NCBI RefSeq assembly: GCF_023278565.1
Contig: NC_064675.1
Coordinates: 5,332,001-5,396,000 of the forward strand
Reading direction: 5' to 3'
Source: Colletotrichum lupini
Taxonomy: Eukaryota; Ascomycota; Sordariomycetes; Glomerellales; Glomerellaceae
DNA length: 64,000 bases
Positions 46,196-56,900 of the stretch are shown piece by piece. Below the pieces are notes generated by a model, which saw nothing but the letters and a program-made list of their open reading frames with translations, was not told the origin of the DNA and ran no database searches. The translations under genes and the position numbers were made by a program. Numbering within the stretch: position 1 is the stretch's first letter; each line of letters opens with the position of its first letter.

Positions 46196-47823
46196 GCGTC
46201 CTGAGTCGAGCAATTGGAGATAGTTTCGACCAAAACATGAAAGAAATCAAAAAAATCAACACAAAAATTAGACATCATGTTATTAGGAGCGCGCGCGGCA
46301 GAGCAGTCACAAACAAAGCGTGTTTTGAACGGCATCGAGTTTCACAACAAAAAATCCATTTCTGAAATCATTTTTTCCATATCCCACTATAGAGAAAGAA
46401 GAAGGCGATGATACTTCTTAGGTGCGAGGAAGAGAGAAAGACCAGCCAAAAGGGAAAGGCGAGGGACACACCAACCTCTAGATGACGCGCTTGGTAATAT
46501 TTGGCGACATCAACACGACTGTCACTAATGACCCATTTTCACGAGCAGTTTTCTATAATGTAACAAAAAGACCATCATGTTCATTGTTGTGGCGTTGATC
46601 GGGTCAAGGGTCGGTCGGTTAATTCAATTAAATCTGAACAAGTTAAAACAAATCTGCGAGTTCCTTCAATCGTGACATGTATGCAATCTTCTCAACTCGA
46701 TATCACACTATGACATTGTCATGTATTCCGACTACGATTCAAAGCCCAATATCGCTCCCTCGGGAGACTCACACCATCCTTCGGCCCGATCTGCATTACA
46801 AGGCGAGAAAAAGACAGCCCAAATCCCAAGAGTCCTAGAACTGGAGAGAGACCCTGGACACCCTTGCTTCCCGTCCGAGAAGTAACACCCCATTGGGCCT
46901 AACCTACACAGTTCAACCTTTTCCGCAACTACGGCTGTTTCTGACCACCAGACACTCGGACCGCTTCATGCGTAAGCCGTCCTCCTCTTCCTCTTTTCTC
47001 TCTCTTCTCTCCCCACCGTAACCTCTCCGACCTCCGGACTTTCTCCCGTGTTGTTGGGAACGCCGTGCAGGATGGGTGGTTGGTGGCCCATGTTCCCACC
47101 CTTTCGACGACGGCCAAGATCCGTCCACCGGTAGCGTTTTTTTGTTTTCCCTCGAGTCGGGACGACGGAGAAGGAGGAGGATGGACCTGGAGGGTGACGC
47201 GAGGCGGCGAGGATGAGAGAGGCGAAAAGGCGAGAAGCGGGAATCCCGGGATGAGAGTTTAGGCATGATGGCATTGAGACGTCGGGCTTGCCCCCTTCCC
47301 CCCCTCCTTCTCACTCTCTGTGCGGTTTGTTGGCCGTTACTCGTGCGTATGCCTTACGACGTCCTGATGGATGTTCCTGATGGATGACGAAGACCATTCT
47401 TTTTTTTTCCCCTGTGTCCCAGCTCTTTCTGAATCACGCTTCTTCTGATTCACGGGTCGATCGCTCCATTCAGATACTTTCTCAACCCCTTGAATCCTGC
47501 CCGGGTCAACCGATAACGCGAGATGCCCGAGGGGGTCCAAGGGGTGGTGCGGATGGGCCAACACTTGGTCAAGACTGAAAAGAAGCCTTTTTCTCGTCTC
47601 CTCTCCGTATTCTCGTTTTTCCCCTTACACCGGAGCACGAAAAATTATGCGGGCTTACTCTTTTCACGAGACGATATGCACGACACGTCTTGAGACGTTT
47701 TTTGTTGGCCCCCTTGGAGTTGGTCTTTGCTCGAGGGGACGGACGGACGAAGTCGCTAATTATTAGTTTGGTCACTTGCACAGCACTGCTTCGTTCACCC
47801 CCCTACGTTGACCTTTTCGCGAG
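46196..47823. other. 3' flank of the H+-ATPase gene
   Basis: 1.6 kb without a supported gene. An A-rich 3' UTR-like segment follows the stop. Pyrimidine-rich patches occur near 46980-47030 and 47400. I looked for exons that could extend the remnant at 47824 upstream and saw none. Confidence 0.55.
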
Positions 47824-48267
47824 ATGAGTCCTGATCCCACCGGTGTAGATGTTCAATGAAGTCAAGCAAGACTTAGCAGCGGTGCATATGAGGTCTGCCG
47901 ACTTGTCAGCCACCACGTCGGAAGACCGGGCATCAACCACGCCGCAGACGTTTCTTATCCCATCGGTATCTCTTGCTATACTAGGACAGGCCCTCTCATG
48001 GAGTTTGTTCAGTTGCTAGTGAGAATCGTTGACGCTGACTTATACACCACGCCTGGTCAAAAGTTCGACTACACCGTGGAGCCCGTGCCTAATCCCCGGT
48101 CCAAATATGCAGCTGTAAGCCCCATCCACACCTTGACGTGCCAGTCACGTGCTGGCCAGTTCCAACGACACGCCTCTTCGACATGGTGCATTATTGCAAA
48201 ATTTTGACAATGTGTTACTTTGTCAACTTTGTAATTTATCTACGGCTCCTTCAAGCAGGCTAAGTAG
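47824..48267 (+). pseudogene. Interrupted coding remnant, unknown family
   Basis: From the ATG at 47824 the frame reads MSPDPTGVDVQ, meets TGA at 47857-47859, then continues open in the same frame to 48114 with C-ending codons and a protein-like composition, including GRPGINHAADVSYPIG and later TTPGQKFDYTVEPVPNPRSK. It ends at a good splice donor (GTAAGC at 48115); a plausible acceptor at 48258 would add Ala-Lys and a stop, for about 95 residues in all. The only ATG after the stop in this frame is at 47998. The run looks like real coding sequence that is either broken by one stop or spliced in a way I cannot see (the stretch around the TGA is too short for a normal fungal intron). I do not recognise the family. 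Confidence 0.4.
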
Positions 48268-48319
48268 TCAATCATTCAGATAAGGAATGTATCTGCCGCC
48301 AGTCATGTGAAATACCGTC

Positions 48320-49242
48320 CTACTCGTCGCCGGATAACGAGAAAGTTCCATCGTTGTTGTGATTGATCTGTATCTCCCGGTTGTCGTCGGTGAACTCGAC
48401 CTCTATCCAGTCAGATGGCTCCTGTAAACTGAGATCCAAGATTGTTCTTGGTTTGCTAGTCGACTTTGTAATCCTCCATTTGTTAGACATTGGTGCCAGG
48501 TTAAAACTCTGGCTGGGGACTGCTTTCCACACGACGATTGGCACAATGCCTACTCCCACCGGCGCTGGCGCACCAAGGCCAACAAATGGTCGTGCTATTG
48601 AGATAAAGGCATCAGTTCACCGCTGACACAATTCATCTCGAGGTTGTATCATACGAGGTATAGGAACCTTCATCATGACGTACCTGGAGTATCGCCGGGA
48701 AAGCTTCCGCACGAAATGCGAATGGAGGCGTCTCGTGACTTGCTGTTCTCATGTACACCGCTTGAACTAGTTGTAAAATATGGCGCTGCGTCTTTAGTCA
48801 AGGTCATAGTGCAACTCGTTTCGGGTTTCTCAGCGAGATAGGCGTTGCACGTATCAGTTGCGTAGACCTCCAGGTTTGGCTCCAACTGGTGATTGGGGGA
48901 GCCTGTGACCACGACAACTGGGTGCGTACCGACACCTTGCATGGCAATCCCAAACACAGTGGAACCTGTTTTCGCATTTATTGACTTGCTCTGTTGGTAT
49001 ACGCAGGTGAAGACGTTCGAGTCGCCCGGGTTGTTCGAGATGAATTTTGGTGGAGATGGATACAAGATGAAGGAAGTTGCGTTTGCGCTGAGATTATTCA
49101 CATTGATAGTCCAACGCATGTCGAGCCATTTTGGCGCCAGCAAAGAATGATAGATTTGGGACTCCTCCCATAATAGAGCCATTGTGTAGCCGACGTTGAT
49201 GTCACTGGAATCATTATCCTCGGTAGATGAGGCTGAATCCAT
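48320..49242 (-). CDS. Unknown protein, paralog A of an adjacent pair
   Basis: Two exons, 49242-48684 and 48594-48320, coding 277 residues. An earlier in-frame ATG at 49401 (330 residues) overlaps a TATAAAT element at 49400-49406, so transcription should begin below it and I prefer the start at 49242 (GTCAGCATGG). From about residue 43 the sequence parallels the neighbour at 49882-50671: WTINVNNLS against FKITINNKS, NVFTCVYQQS against NVFANIYQRS, FVGLGAPAP against YIGCGAPDP, and VEFTDD...INHNNDGTFSL against VDFSGA...TLTNNGTYVP. The single intron sits at the same place and phase (phase 1, just before the GLGAP or GCGAP block). Alternating hydrophobic and polar residues suggest a beta-rich domain. 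No signal peptide. I do not recognise a named family. Confidence 0.7.
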
Positions 49243-49399
49243 GCTGACCTCTGTGTAGCGTTCAGGATTGAACAACTTTATATGATGGGGAGAGTGAAGG
49301 CCGACGGCGGTTGAAATTTGAGAATTGGGCGTAAGATGAAAGAGAGAGCTTGTCTTTCGCATTGAGAATGGAGGGAAAGTTGCGAGTGCAGAGCGACTC

Positions 49400-49406
49400 A
49401 TTTATA
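49400..49406 (-). promoter_or_regulatory. TATA box of paralog A
   Basis: TATAAAT on the minus strand, about 160 nt upstream of the preferred start (49242) and overlapping the earlier ATG at 49401. Paralog B has a similar TATA box about 135 nt from its start. Confidence 0.5.
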
Positions 49407-49881
49407 GGCCGAGCCCAAGAGATTGCAACATTCTGTAAGGGGATTGGGATTGTGACTGGCCGTGGACTTGATTGGGCGCCTCATATGCCACTTGATTCAT
49501 ATTCAGGTTGCAAAAGATGAAAACATATCAAGCTAGCCCTCCGTGTTGCAGCATTGCGCTACCTGACTGCCTCCTAACATTCATTGAGTTGGGGTGTGTA
49601 GGTGCCCGCTAATGACAGTTGGCTGCACTTTCAAGAACGAAAACGGGAGTTTCTTCCAGTAGTTGTATTCTGGGATTTTATGGCGAGCGACCTAGGCCGT
49701 ATTTTAAGTTTAAAAAAACAGCAACAAAGCAAGCAGTTGTTTCCCATCTCGTCTCTCCTCAAATCCATTAACACCGATATCACTTCATAAGCTCCAGCAA
49801 ATCATTCCGTAACATCCGCGACCATATCTATGCATGCCTCACTAAGTACTACTGCATGCTTCTCTGGATAACGAAACATTC
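49407..49881. other. Spacer between the two paralogs
   Basis: About 475 bp, AT-richer than the housekeeping part of the window, containing the paralog A promoter and paralog B 3' UTR. Nothing else identified. Confidence 0.6.
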
Positions 49882-50671
49882 TTAAACCCCGTCAATGTTT
49901 CCGAAGCTCCAGTGGACGCCGTTCGACTCAACCTTGTCATCAGGTACGTAAGTGCCGTTGTTAGTGAGAGTGAAGGTGGCGTTTGGGATAGCTGCGCCGC
50001 TGAAGTCCACCTTCAGAACTTGGCCGATTGTGTTCCTGTCCACAACAACACCTGGTTCGAAATTACCGAAGGCAATGTAGTATATGACCCTGGGAAAGAT
50101 CTGGCTAGTGACACCTGGCTGGGCGAGCCAGGTCTGAATAGGAATCACTTCGCCAGTCTTCGGGTCTGGGGCGCCGCAACCGATGTAGATTTCATCTGCG
50201 AAACTTCAGCAAGTGAACTAGAGTCGTCTCGACTCTAATGGTAATGCAGGTCTTACTGGGATTGGGGAACTTGAAGGTGTTGTCGGCGCGAAGGTCAAAG
50301 CCGCCCTTGGCTTGGGCCGTGTTAGCCATCTGGGACTGATCCCAAGTTGGGTCCGTCCCATTGTGATCGACAGTGGTGACAACAGCAAGTGTTCCGTTGG
50401 GACCAAGCTTGGCAGGGACGGAGTCGCCAGTGTCAACACGGATGGCTCCATTTGCAGTTGTCTGAGAGGTACCATAAATGGCAAAATACTGCTGCTTCAT
50501 GGTGAAGTCGGTGTGGGCAGCACCCTTGCCATTGATGGTAGGAGAACGCTGGTAAATGTTGGCGAATACATTCTTTTGATTGAGATTGCTTGGGACCGGC
50601 ATATCCTGGAAAAGCAGAAACGCGCGGTCGTTGTTGGACTTGTTGTTGATTGTAATTTTGAAGCTCGCCAT
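49882..50671 (-). CDS. Unknown protein, paralog B of an adjacent pair
   Basis: Two exons, 50671-50257 and 50195-49882, coding 242 residues. The start MASFKITINNKS has a good context (CAAAATGG). The join across the 61-nt intron (GTAAGA...CAG) gives FPNPNEIYIGCGAPDP. The protein is polar with repeated Asn, Gly and Thr turns and short beta-like strands, no signal peptide, no cysteine pattern and no membrane segment. Similar blocks occur in paralog A, though overall identity is low, so the duplication is old or the copies diverge fast. I have an impression that related hypothetical proteins occur in other plant-associated ascomycetes, but I cannot name a domain or function. The TATA box and lack of extreme codon bias suggest regulated rather than constitutive expression (inference). 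Confidence 0.8.
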
Positions 50672-50803
50672 TTTGATAGTCTGGGTTGTGGCGAGGGCCA
50701 AATGATGATTGTGATTTAGAAGTAGTATAGTAGTTGAGATATGAAGCTGATTGGGTTTCTGGGTGCTTCTCTTTGAATTGTTTTGGAGAGGGAACTGATG
50801 AAG

Positions 50804-50811
50804 CTTTTATA
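50804..50811 (-). promoter_or_regulatory. TATA box of paralog B
   Basis: TATAAAAG on the minus strand, about 135 nt upstream of the start codon, followed by a CT- and CA-rich leader. Confidence 0.55.
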
Positions 50812-52611
50812 GTATCTTCAATGTCCAAGGTTGGCCGACTCTTAGCAACCCAAATCTTCGAGCCTCATGTAGTCTATAGTGCGTTTAAAGATTACACATC
50901 CTGTCTGGCTGCATTCCTCTCCTTTGGTTTCGCGGCATTCCCACGTAAACAAGTGTGTCGAAGAGTGTCACTCCAATCAGTTCCACCACGCCAGCCCATT
51001 CTTGCCTCTCGCTTCATGCTTTGGGCTTTCTGGGTGTACTAAGAAAGAGCTGCAAATGTTGATGCGTAATCTGAATCAGAAGGCGGTGTCGATCGTGTGA
51101 TGATGTTGCGCCATTTCTCGTTTGAACATGTTTGCAATACCAAGTGGCTTGCATGGGTGAAGGTGGTGAACACCTTACGCTTGACTGCATTCATAACCAA
51201 CATGCCTTACTCTGAGAAGGCGAAGTACGCGCCAGTCAGACTTCGTGATAATCCACGACACATCTAGGGCGACTACATGGTGGTATTGTCGACTTCTCAC
51301 CGCCTTCTTGGAGGCACAGGGAATTTTGGCTTCAGAAGGAAGCCAACATACACCTAACGCTATGCTCACTTTCCACTTGAATGATGCGTTGAGGCTGCTT
51401 TCGACTTGTTGCTTTCATACTTCTTGATCTATTCGCTCGGGATTCGCCTGTATACGAGAAGTGATGTAAAGTCCAAGATGTTCTTGAGCTATCACATTCT
51501 TGGGCTGATAAATTTTGACGCCTCAGTTCCGGGTTGGGACTCAAGGGGGGGCAGGTGGGCAATTTTGCTTAGGACCTCACACATTTTACATGCATGAACT
51601 GAATGCCAACGGAATAAAATGTTAAGGCATCGGTCGACAATGATGAACGGTGTCGGACTTGGTCGAAGCTTAGTAAGACATAGAACAATGCTATCTCGTG
51701 TTCTCTTCAGCTTTCTGTTCGCAAGCCTGGCGAGATATCAACAGAACAAGTAATCATGTCGGGGCTTGAAGGTCTCGATTGTCAATATGCTTGATACACA
51801 TCATTAAACACAGTCTCCGGAGCAGTATTGAGTAGTGACTTTGTGAAAGACATCCCCAAGGCCAACCACCAGTATTCACGGTTCACGGCAGACCTCACTA
51901 ACCCCTTGCAAGCTTCAATCATGCGACGTTGGGGTGGGAACGCGGGGAAGAACCTCAGCGTCGCGGTGGCGTACTTGCCGGCGGGAGCTGACGGGAGCTA
52001 GCGGGAGCTGAAATGAGACAGCAGGACTGACATTAGTGCCGTTCGGTAGGGAAGAGCATTTCCGTTTTCGACAATGTATCAGCCGCTCAGTACCTATCAT
52101 AGTACGGGAATAGTCGGTGAGCAGAGAGGTCCAGACTCAGATGATTATGCACGATATCCAGGTTTGTTTTCGTTGCCTTATTCCACTATCCGAAATATGT
52201 TCAAATGAGCTTGGTACAGCATCCTTGACCAAGCAGTATAGTGACTGAATGACCGCAAACCTGAGCACTACCGAGCTTGGCTGCAACACTTTTCCAAGTC
52301 CGGGGATTGCGCACATACATCACACAACTCAGCCAGCCTCGTTGGAAACATCATACGATGTGGACATATTCGCGAAATGCTGGGTTCATGCTTTCTCAGA
52401 GCGGATACTTTGGACACCGTGCTAGTGCTAAGAAGAGTCCCTGGTTATGGTCGTCTGGCGCCGGTGAATAAATAGGAGAGCTACTCAGATCACGCATAGC
52501 TACTAGCTTTGATTCCTTCCAGCGCGTCTGAACCTGATCCCAGATATTCATTACCATTACTAATTTGTCTTGCCGTAAAGTTGAACACTCAGTTCCTACT
52601 ACCGCTTCGTC
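50812..52611. other. 1.8-kb spacer between paralog B and the unknown gene at 52.6 kb
   Basis: Divergent intergenic sequence. Short frames are present but none has coding character. A direct repeat of CGGGAGCT (about 51981-52008) is visible. Nothing else supported. Confidence 0.55.
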
Positions 52612-53274
52612 ATGGGTTCTTTTAGCGTTGGAAGACCACAGGCAGCCCTCAACGCCATTCGAAATCTTCTGCTTGGGGGCGTTGGAATATCTAGTGAGTA
52701 GTTCTTGAGTTGCGGGCAGTCAAACGATAACCCAGCCATTGACATAATTTTAGCTGTTCCGACCGGACTCCTCTCTCGGCTCGTAGCCCCGGCACTTACC
52801 ATCGATGCACCAGCAAGCCAGGGTGGAAGAATCCTAGAAGTGGCTTTCTGGGGTGGAATTATGTCTACTGTTGTGATTGTTGCTGGCGAGGATGACATGG
52901 ACAAAATGAATTGCTGGGAGCAAGTGCTCGGACTTGGCGGCCCACAGTCTCCCAAAATCCCAAACGAGAAACTGGATCTCTACCGCCAAAACGGCATGCC
53001 ACTTCAAGACTTAGCCCAATACTGCGAGGTCATGGAGACTGGTAAAGACAGCAACATGACTGGTGCCGTGGCTTTGAAGAATAAGGCCTCGGAATAGTGA
53101 GTCATTTCCAGGCCCTTCTCACCTACGTAGGTAATCAGCTGACATTTGCCATTTCACAGCTTCTCTCTTGCCATCTCACTGAAGGTCCCAGCTGGGACAT
53201 CCGAGAGTGGTCCCAACGCGAATGCGGATGTGCTCCTTGTTCATGCCTTCAAGGTCGAAACCAAGCGGAACTGA
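52612..53274 (+). CDS. Unknown three-exon protein
   Basis: Exons 52612-52693, 52754-53096 and 53160-53274 code 179 residues. Both introns (60 and 63 nt) are GTGAGT...AG. The second intron overlaps an apparent stop: unspliced, exon 2 ends in ...KASE and a TAG made with the donor G, whereas splicing turns TA+C into Tyr and opens YFSLAISLKVPAGTSESG. This supports the model. The sequence has one hydrophobic stretch (ILEVAFWGGIMSTVVIVAG, about residues 54-72) that might span or line a membrane, and a charged C-terminus (HAFKVETKRN). No signal peptide and no motif that I recognise. It lies divergent from paralog B and is close to the 5S gene; no functional link is claimed. Confidence 0.65.
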
Positions 53275-53839
53275 TGTTAGGACGCCAGTCTAGTATGTGC
53301 CGCTGTACTTCGGCAGGAGTAGTTCCGTAAAAATGACAGACGCCATGTTAGCTACCCAACCATCTAACACAATAGACCTAAGTCTATAATAAATCTAAGA
53401 TAGCCTACTATCGATGTCATATTCATGAGCGAATTGAGTGTAGGTTATAGGGAGTACAGTCGTGCTGGTCTTTGCAGCTTTAGATACTGACTAAGACAAG
53501 GTACTACGGATACGGGGTGCTTGTAGTTGATCCCAAGATAGACTATCAGTTCATAATACAAAACAGCTTCTGTTTTGTTTATTGCGAAGATAGGGTGATG
53601 ATTCCAGGTGTGCACCAGGTTGACGCAAAGATAGTTAGATGCTGAGCATGATGGAAAAAAGCTGTCAAGTGTGGCCGAGACCTGACCTATCAGACAACTT
53701 GGAAGGACTTTTACAGATGCTCATTTCTCATTATATATTTATAATTCCAATGCCTTGGTCGAGTTGTTGGGTCGGTTGCTGCGCTGTCGCCCCCTAGCCT
53801 TTTCCGACGATATCTTCAACTTAGCATTGCTAAACCACC
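53275..53839. other. AT-rich spacer before the 5S rRNA gene
   Basis: 565 bp, AT-rich, with a near-match to the recurrent motif (TACGGATAC near 53504). No gene identified. Confidence 0.6.
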
Positions 53840-53958
53840 ACATACGACCATACCCATTGGAGAACCCGGGATCCCGTCCGCTCTCCCATAGATAAGCCAA
53901 TGAGGGCCGGATTAGTAGTTGGGTCGGTGACGACCAGCGAATCCCTGGTGTTGTATGT
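53840..53958 (+). rRNA. 5S ribosomal RNA gene (dispersed copy)
   Basis: The 119-nt segment starts ACATACGACCATACCC and ends GGTGTTGTATGT. The ends pair as the closing helix (ACATAC with GTATGT). CATTGG pairs with CCAATG. The conserved stretches TCCCGTCCGCTCTCCC, TAAGCC and TTAGTAGTTGGGT...GACCAGCGAATCCC, which include the internal TFIIIA/TFIIIC control region, are all in place. Scattered single 5S genes are usual in filamentous ascomycetes. The downstream T-run is weak: TTCTTGAAG, then TTTT at about 53966, so termination may be inefficient and the copy could be lightly decayed, although paired positions are intact. Protein frames crossing it on the minus strand are artefacts. Confidence 0.9.
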
Positions 53959-56900
53959 TCTTGAAGTTTTGGTGGATTCACGAGCATGCTGGATGTGAGT
54001 TTGTGTGGAGTTCAGGGCGGCGGCGGGTGACGACCTTTTGACTTGCTCGTAAACTTTGGCCAGAAGAGAACTTACCTGAACATGTAGCAGCACTATGTGG
54101 CTTTGCATGTTTTAAAAAAAAATCACGCCTGCTGGTTGTCCCGGAAGGTCTGACCCCTTCAGTGGACGCAAGGTGACGTTTGTTGATACCGTCTGCGGTG
54201 TGTCCATTGTTAAGGAGCAGCAACTCTAACAGCTCCTATCAGCAGTCTTCGGGCGCTTTTGATTTAGATTGAGATCACTCGATATTTACATTGAATCATA
54301 TGGATCTCGGTAGCAATATCTGATCAGATCCACGAAATGCTTTGCCTGTGTTAGTCGTACTGTCACGGCCATCAACATTGCATTGAAAGAGATATCGATG
54401 CTTCGGACGTTCCCTTAATAATATTGCTCCTTCATAGAGAGGTCAAATTTAACTGATATTTAGTACTCAGACCAATGTCTGGTAGTATTCGGCTGCCGTC
54501 TCCATGCATCTATTGATATTGCTTCCTTGTGCACTGTTTCATACCCCGATATCGATGTCTGATGTTAATATCTTAGCTATGAATCTCTATGACAATACAG
54601 TATGCCACTGCTGAACTTGAAAGGCCTCATGTGGAATGGATACAACAAAGGTGTGGCAAAGACGAGCCCTCTTGGAGGGTGAGCTGGCAAGCTCATGTTT
54701 GACCACAGGTCTATGTTCTGCAAAGCCGCACCAAGAAAAGCCTTCAGGTTCCCGTTCTATCCGAAACTTGTCACCAATATACCTGTTTATAAGAGGCGAA
54801 ACGAGGGGTCTCGTAACCCTGATGCCAAAATCTAAGCCAAGTCTGGCTGAAAGACCTCTGATTCATGATGAATCAACTTCCAAAGAAGCCTGATTTGCCC
54901 AATGAAGGCCATCATAAGACTCTGCAGTGAATTTAAATAAATAGAGGTTATAACTATGGAGTATGACGCTGCATACCATTCTATTCGCCACAAGCCGAAA
55001 TCTACCCCTCAGAAGAGTCTGCCATATAAACCTCATTTTGTTCGCCAAGGCCTCCCATCTTGCTGACGAATGACATACAAACACGACCGAGATGTTCCAG
55101 ACCGTTGATAAGACTCAAACCACATGTCATTCTGTCCTACGCTTTGCGTCGACGTAGTAACATAGAGACGCGCATAGCTCGGACGCAGCTGCCCGGGTCA
55201 GCCAGTCACGAACTGTGCCATTGGAGAAGACTGCGGGTAAGTACATGCAGACATCAAGTCTCATCTCGAGATTGTTTCTTATATAGACTTGCGTTTTTCG
55301 AATCACATGTCATCGTTCGCGGCATGGGCTCAAGGTAAGCAGGGACCTCGCATTGCCGAGAGATTCGATATAGCTCGTAGCATCCGTCGAAATCACTTCC
55401 GTTAGGTGTGCGAGAGAGAATGTGTGTATGTGGGCGAGAAAGAGAGTCTAGACCCGCATTCGTCGGATTATAGGAATAACACTCGCTCTCTGAAGCAGAG
55501 TTGACACTCAATAGATGGAGCTAGTGTATTCCTTCATAAGTTAGGCCAAGTTGAACCATGAATAGGGGAAGAAGCAGATTGTCAGGGTGCTATTACACAA
55601 AGTGTCCGCCAGAGCAGACTGTTGAGTAACGATAGCGATTGCCGAGGAATAGAGATTAATACCATGTTGTCTAGCTATCGCATCCACATTTCAAGAGGGC
55701 ACATTTGATGATGGTGGAACTCAACATGCCTCGAACATCATCAACATCAACACATGATCATGGAAATTACACAAGGGAGACCTTCTCCTACAAACATTAC
55801 GCCTTTGATAGACACCTAAATATTCTCGGTAACTCTCACACAGATATAAGTATGGTAACGTTTCTGAACCGAAGTGTCTTCCCGCTTCAAGAGCCTCATT
55901 CACAACAAGAAACCGCCAGTCCACTCAACAACGGTCACCATGAATTAGGAGTAAGACTTCGAGCCCAAAGCAGAACCTACGTAAATGCCCCCTCTTCGAT
56001 ATCAAGTGCAATCTTCCAAGGATATCGAGTCTTCTGACATCAACCGCAACTGAACATGATCGACAGACCGAGAGGCTCTTCACGAGTCAAATCCTCAGCT
56101 CAAGTCAGCTAACACATGCAACCACACGACATTTGACAATACAAAAGTTGGCCGCAAACTGACACAGAACACCATTCGGCAATTGAAGTCGTCGTCGTCG
56201 TTGCCAACGCCGTCATTGTGAAGTACACTCAACGTCATATTGTATGTATATCGATGCAAGAGTCATTCAACCCATCAAGTATCAGCTCACTGCCGGGGTC
56301 CTCTCCGAGACGAGAAAGGAAACTGCCCGTGCTACTCTCTGTTGTTCTAAGTTGCTTGACAGCTATTCGCCACGCAGATATCCTTTTCCTATCAACGAAC
56401 CGCAACACCGTTCAACTGACTAAGGGAACAAAATCCTTCTCGCCTTCCCGGGCCCGAGTTTGCTGCCCACGCGGGACACATCAAGTCAGTCGACAACTCG
56501 GCTCACCTCGGACTCGGAAGCCGCGTGGGCAAAAAGTCCAATCCGGACGGACGGGCCACCCCAGACCTGCGAACTCTTTTCTCACTTACGCACACATCTC
56601 TCTCCTACTCTCTCCTCTCCGTCCCCTCATCCGTCCGTCTTTGCACCGCGTGGGTGCCCGTCCGCCCACAATCCGATCCAAGGTCCGCCCGACATCAGAT
56701 CAACCAAAGGGAACCCCGAGTCAAACTCACCAAACACATATGTACACACGTACGTACGTACTACATGTCCAGTGCTCAAACTACGTTGCCCACTTCAGCC
56801 AAACCAAACCCAACTTTTGACATCTGAAATAAAACAAGGAACCAAAAGAGAGGAAATGGTCTACACTGCAGAAGAAAGAGAGATCCGGGCGTTTCCCATG

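Noticed and set aside
43903..46365. 820-codon plus-strand frame read as one H+-ATPase protein
   Set aside because: It starts inside exon 4 and reads through intron 4 into a wrong frame; the spliced model keeps all P-type ATPase motifs to a proper C-terminus.
53739..54108. Small minus-strand protein including SLAYLWESGRDPGFSNGYG, with a GTAAGT donor upstream
   Set aside because: That peptide is the antisense translation of the 5S rRNA gene.
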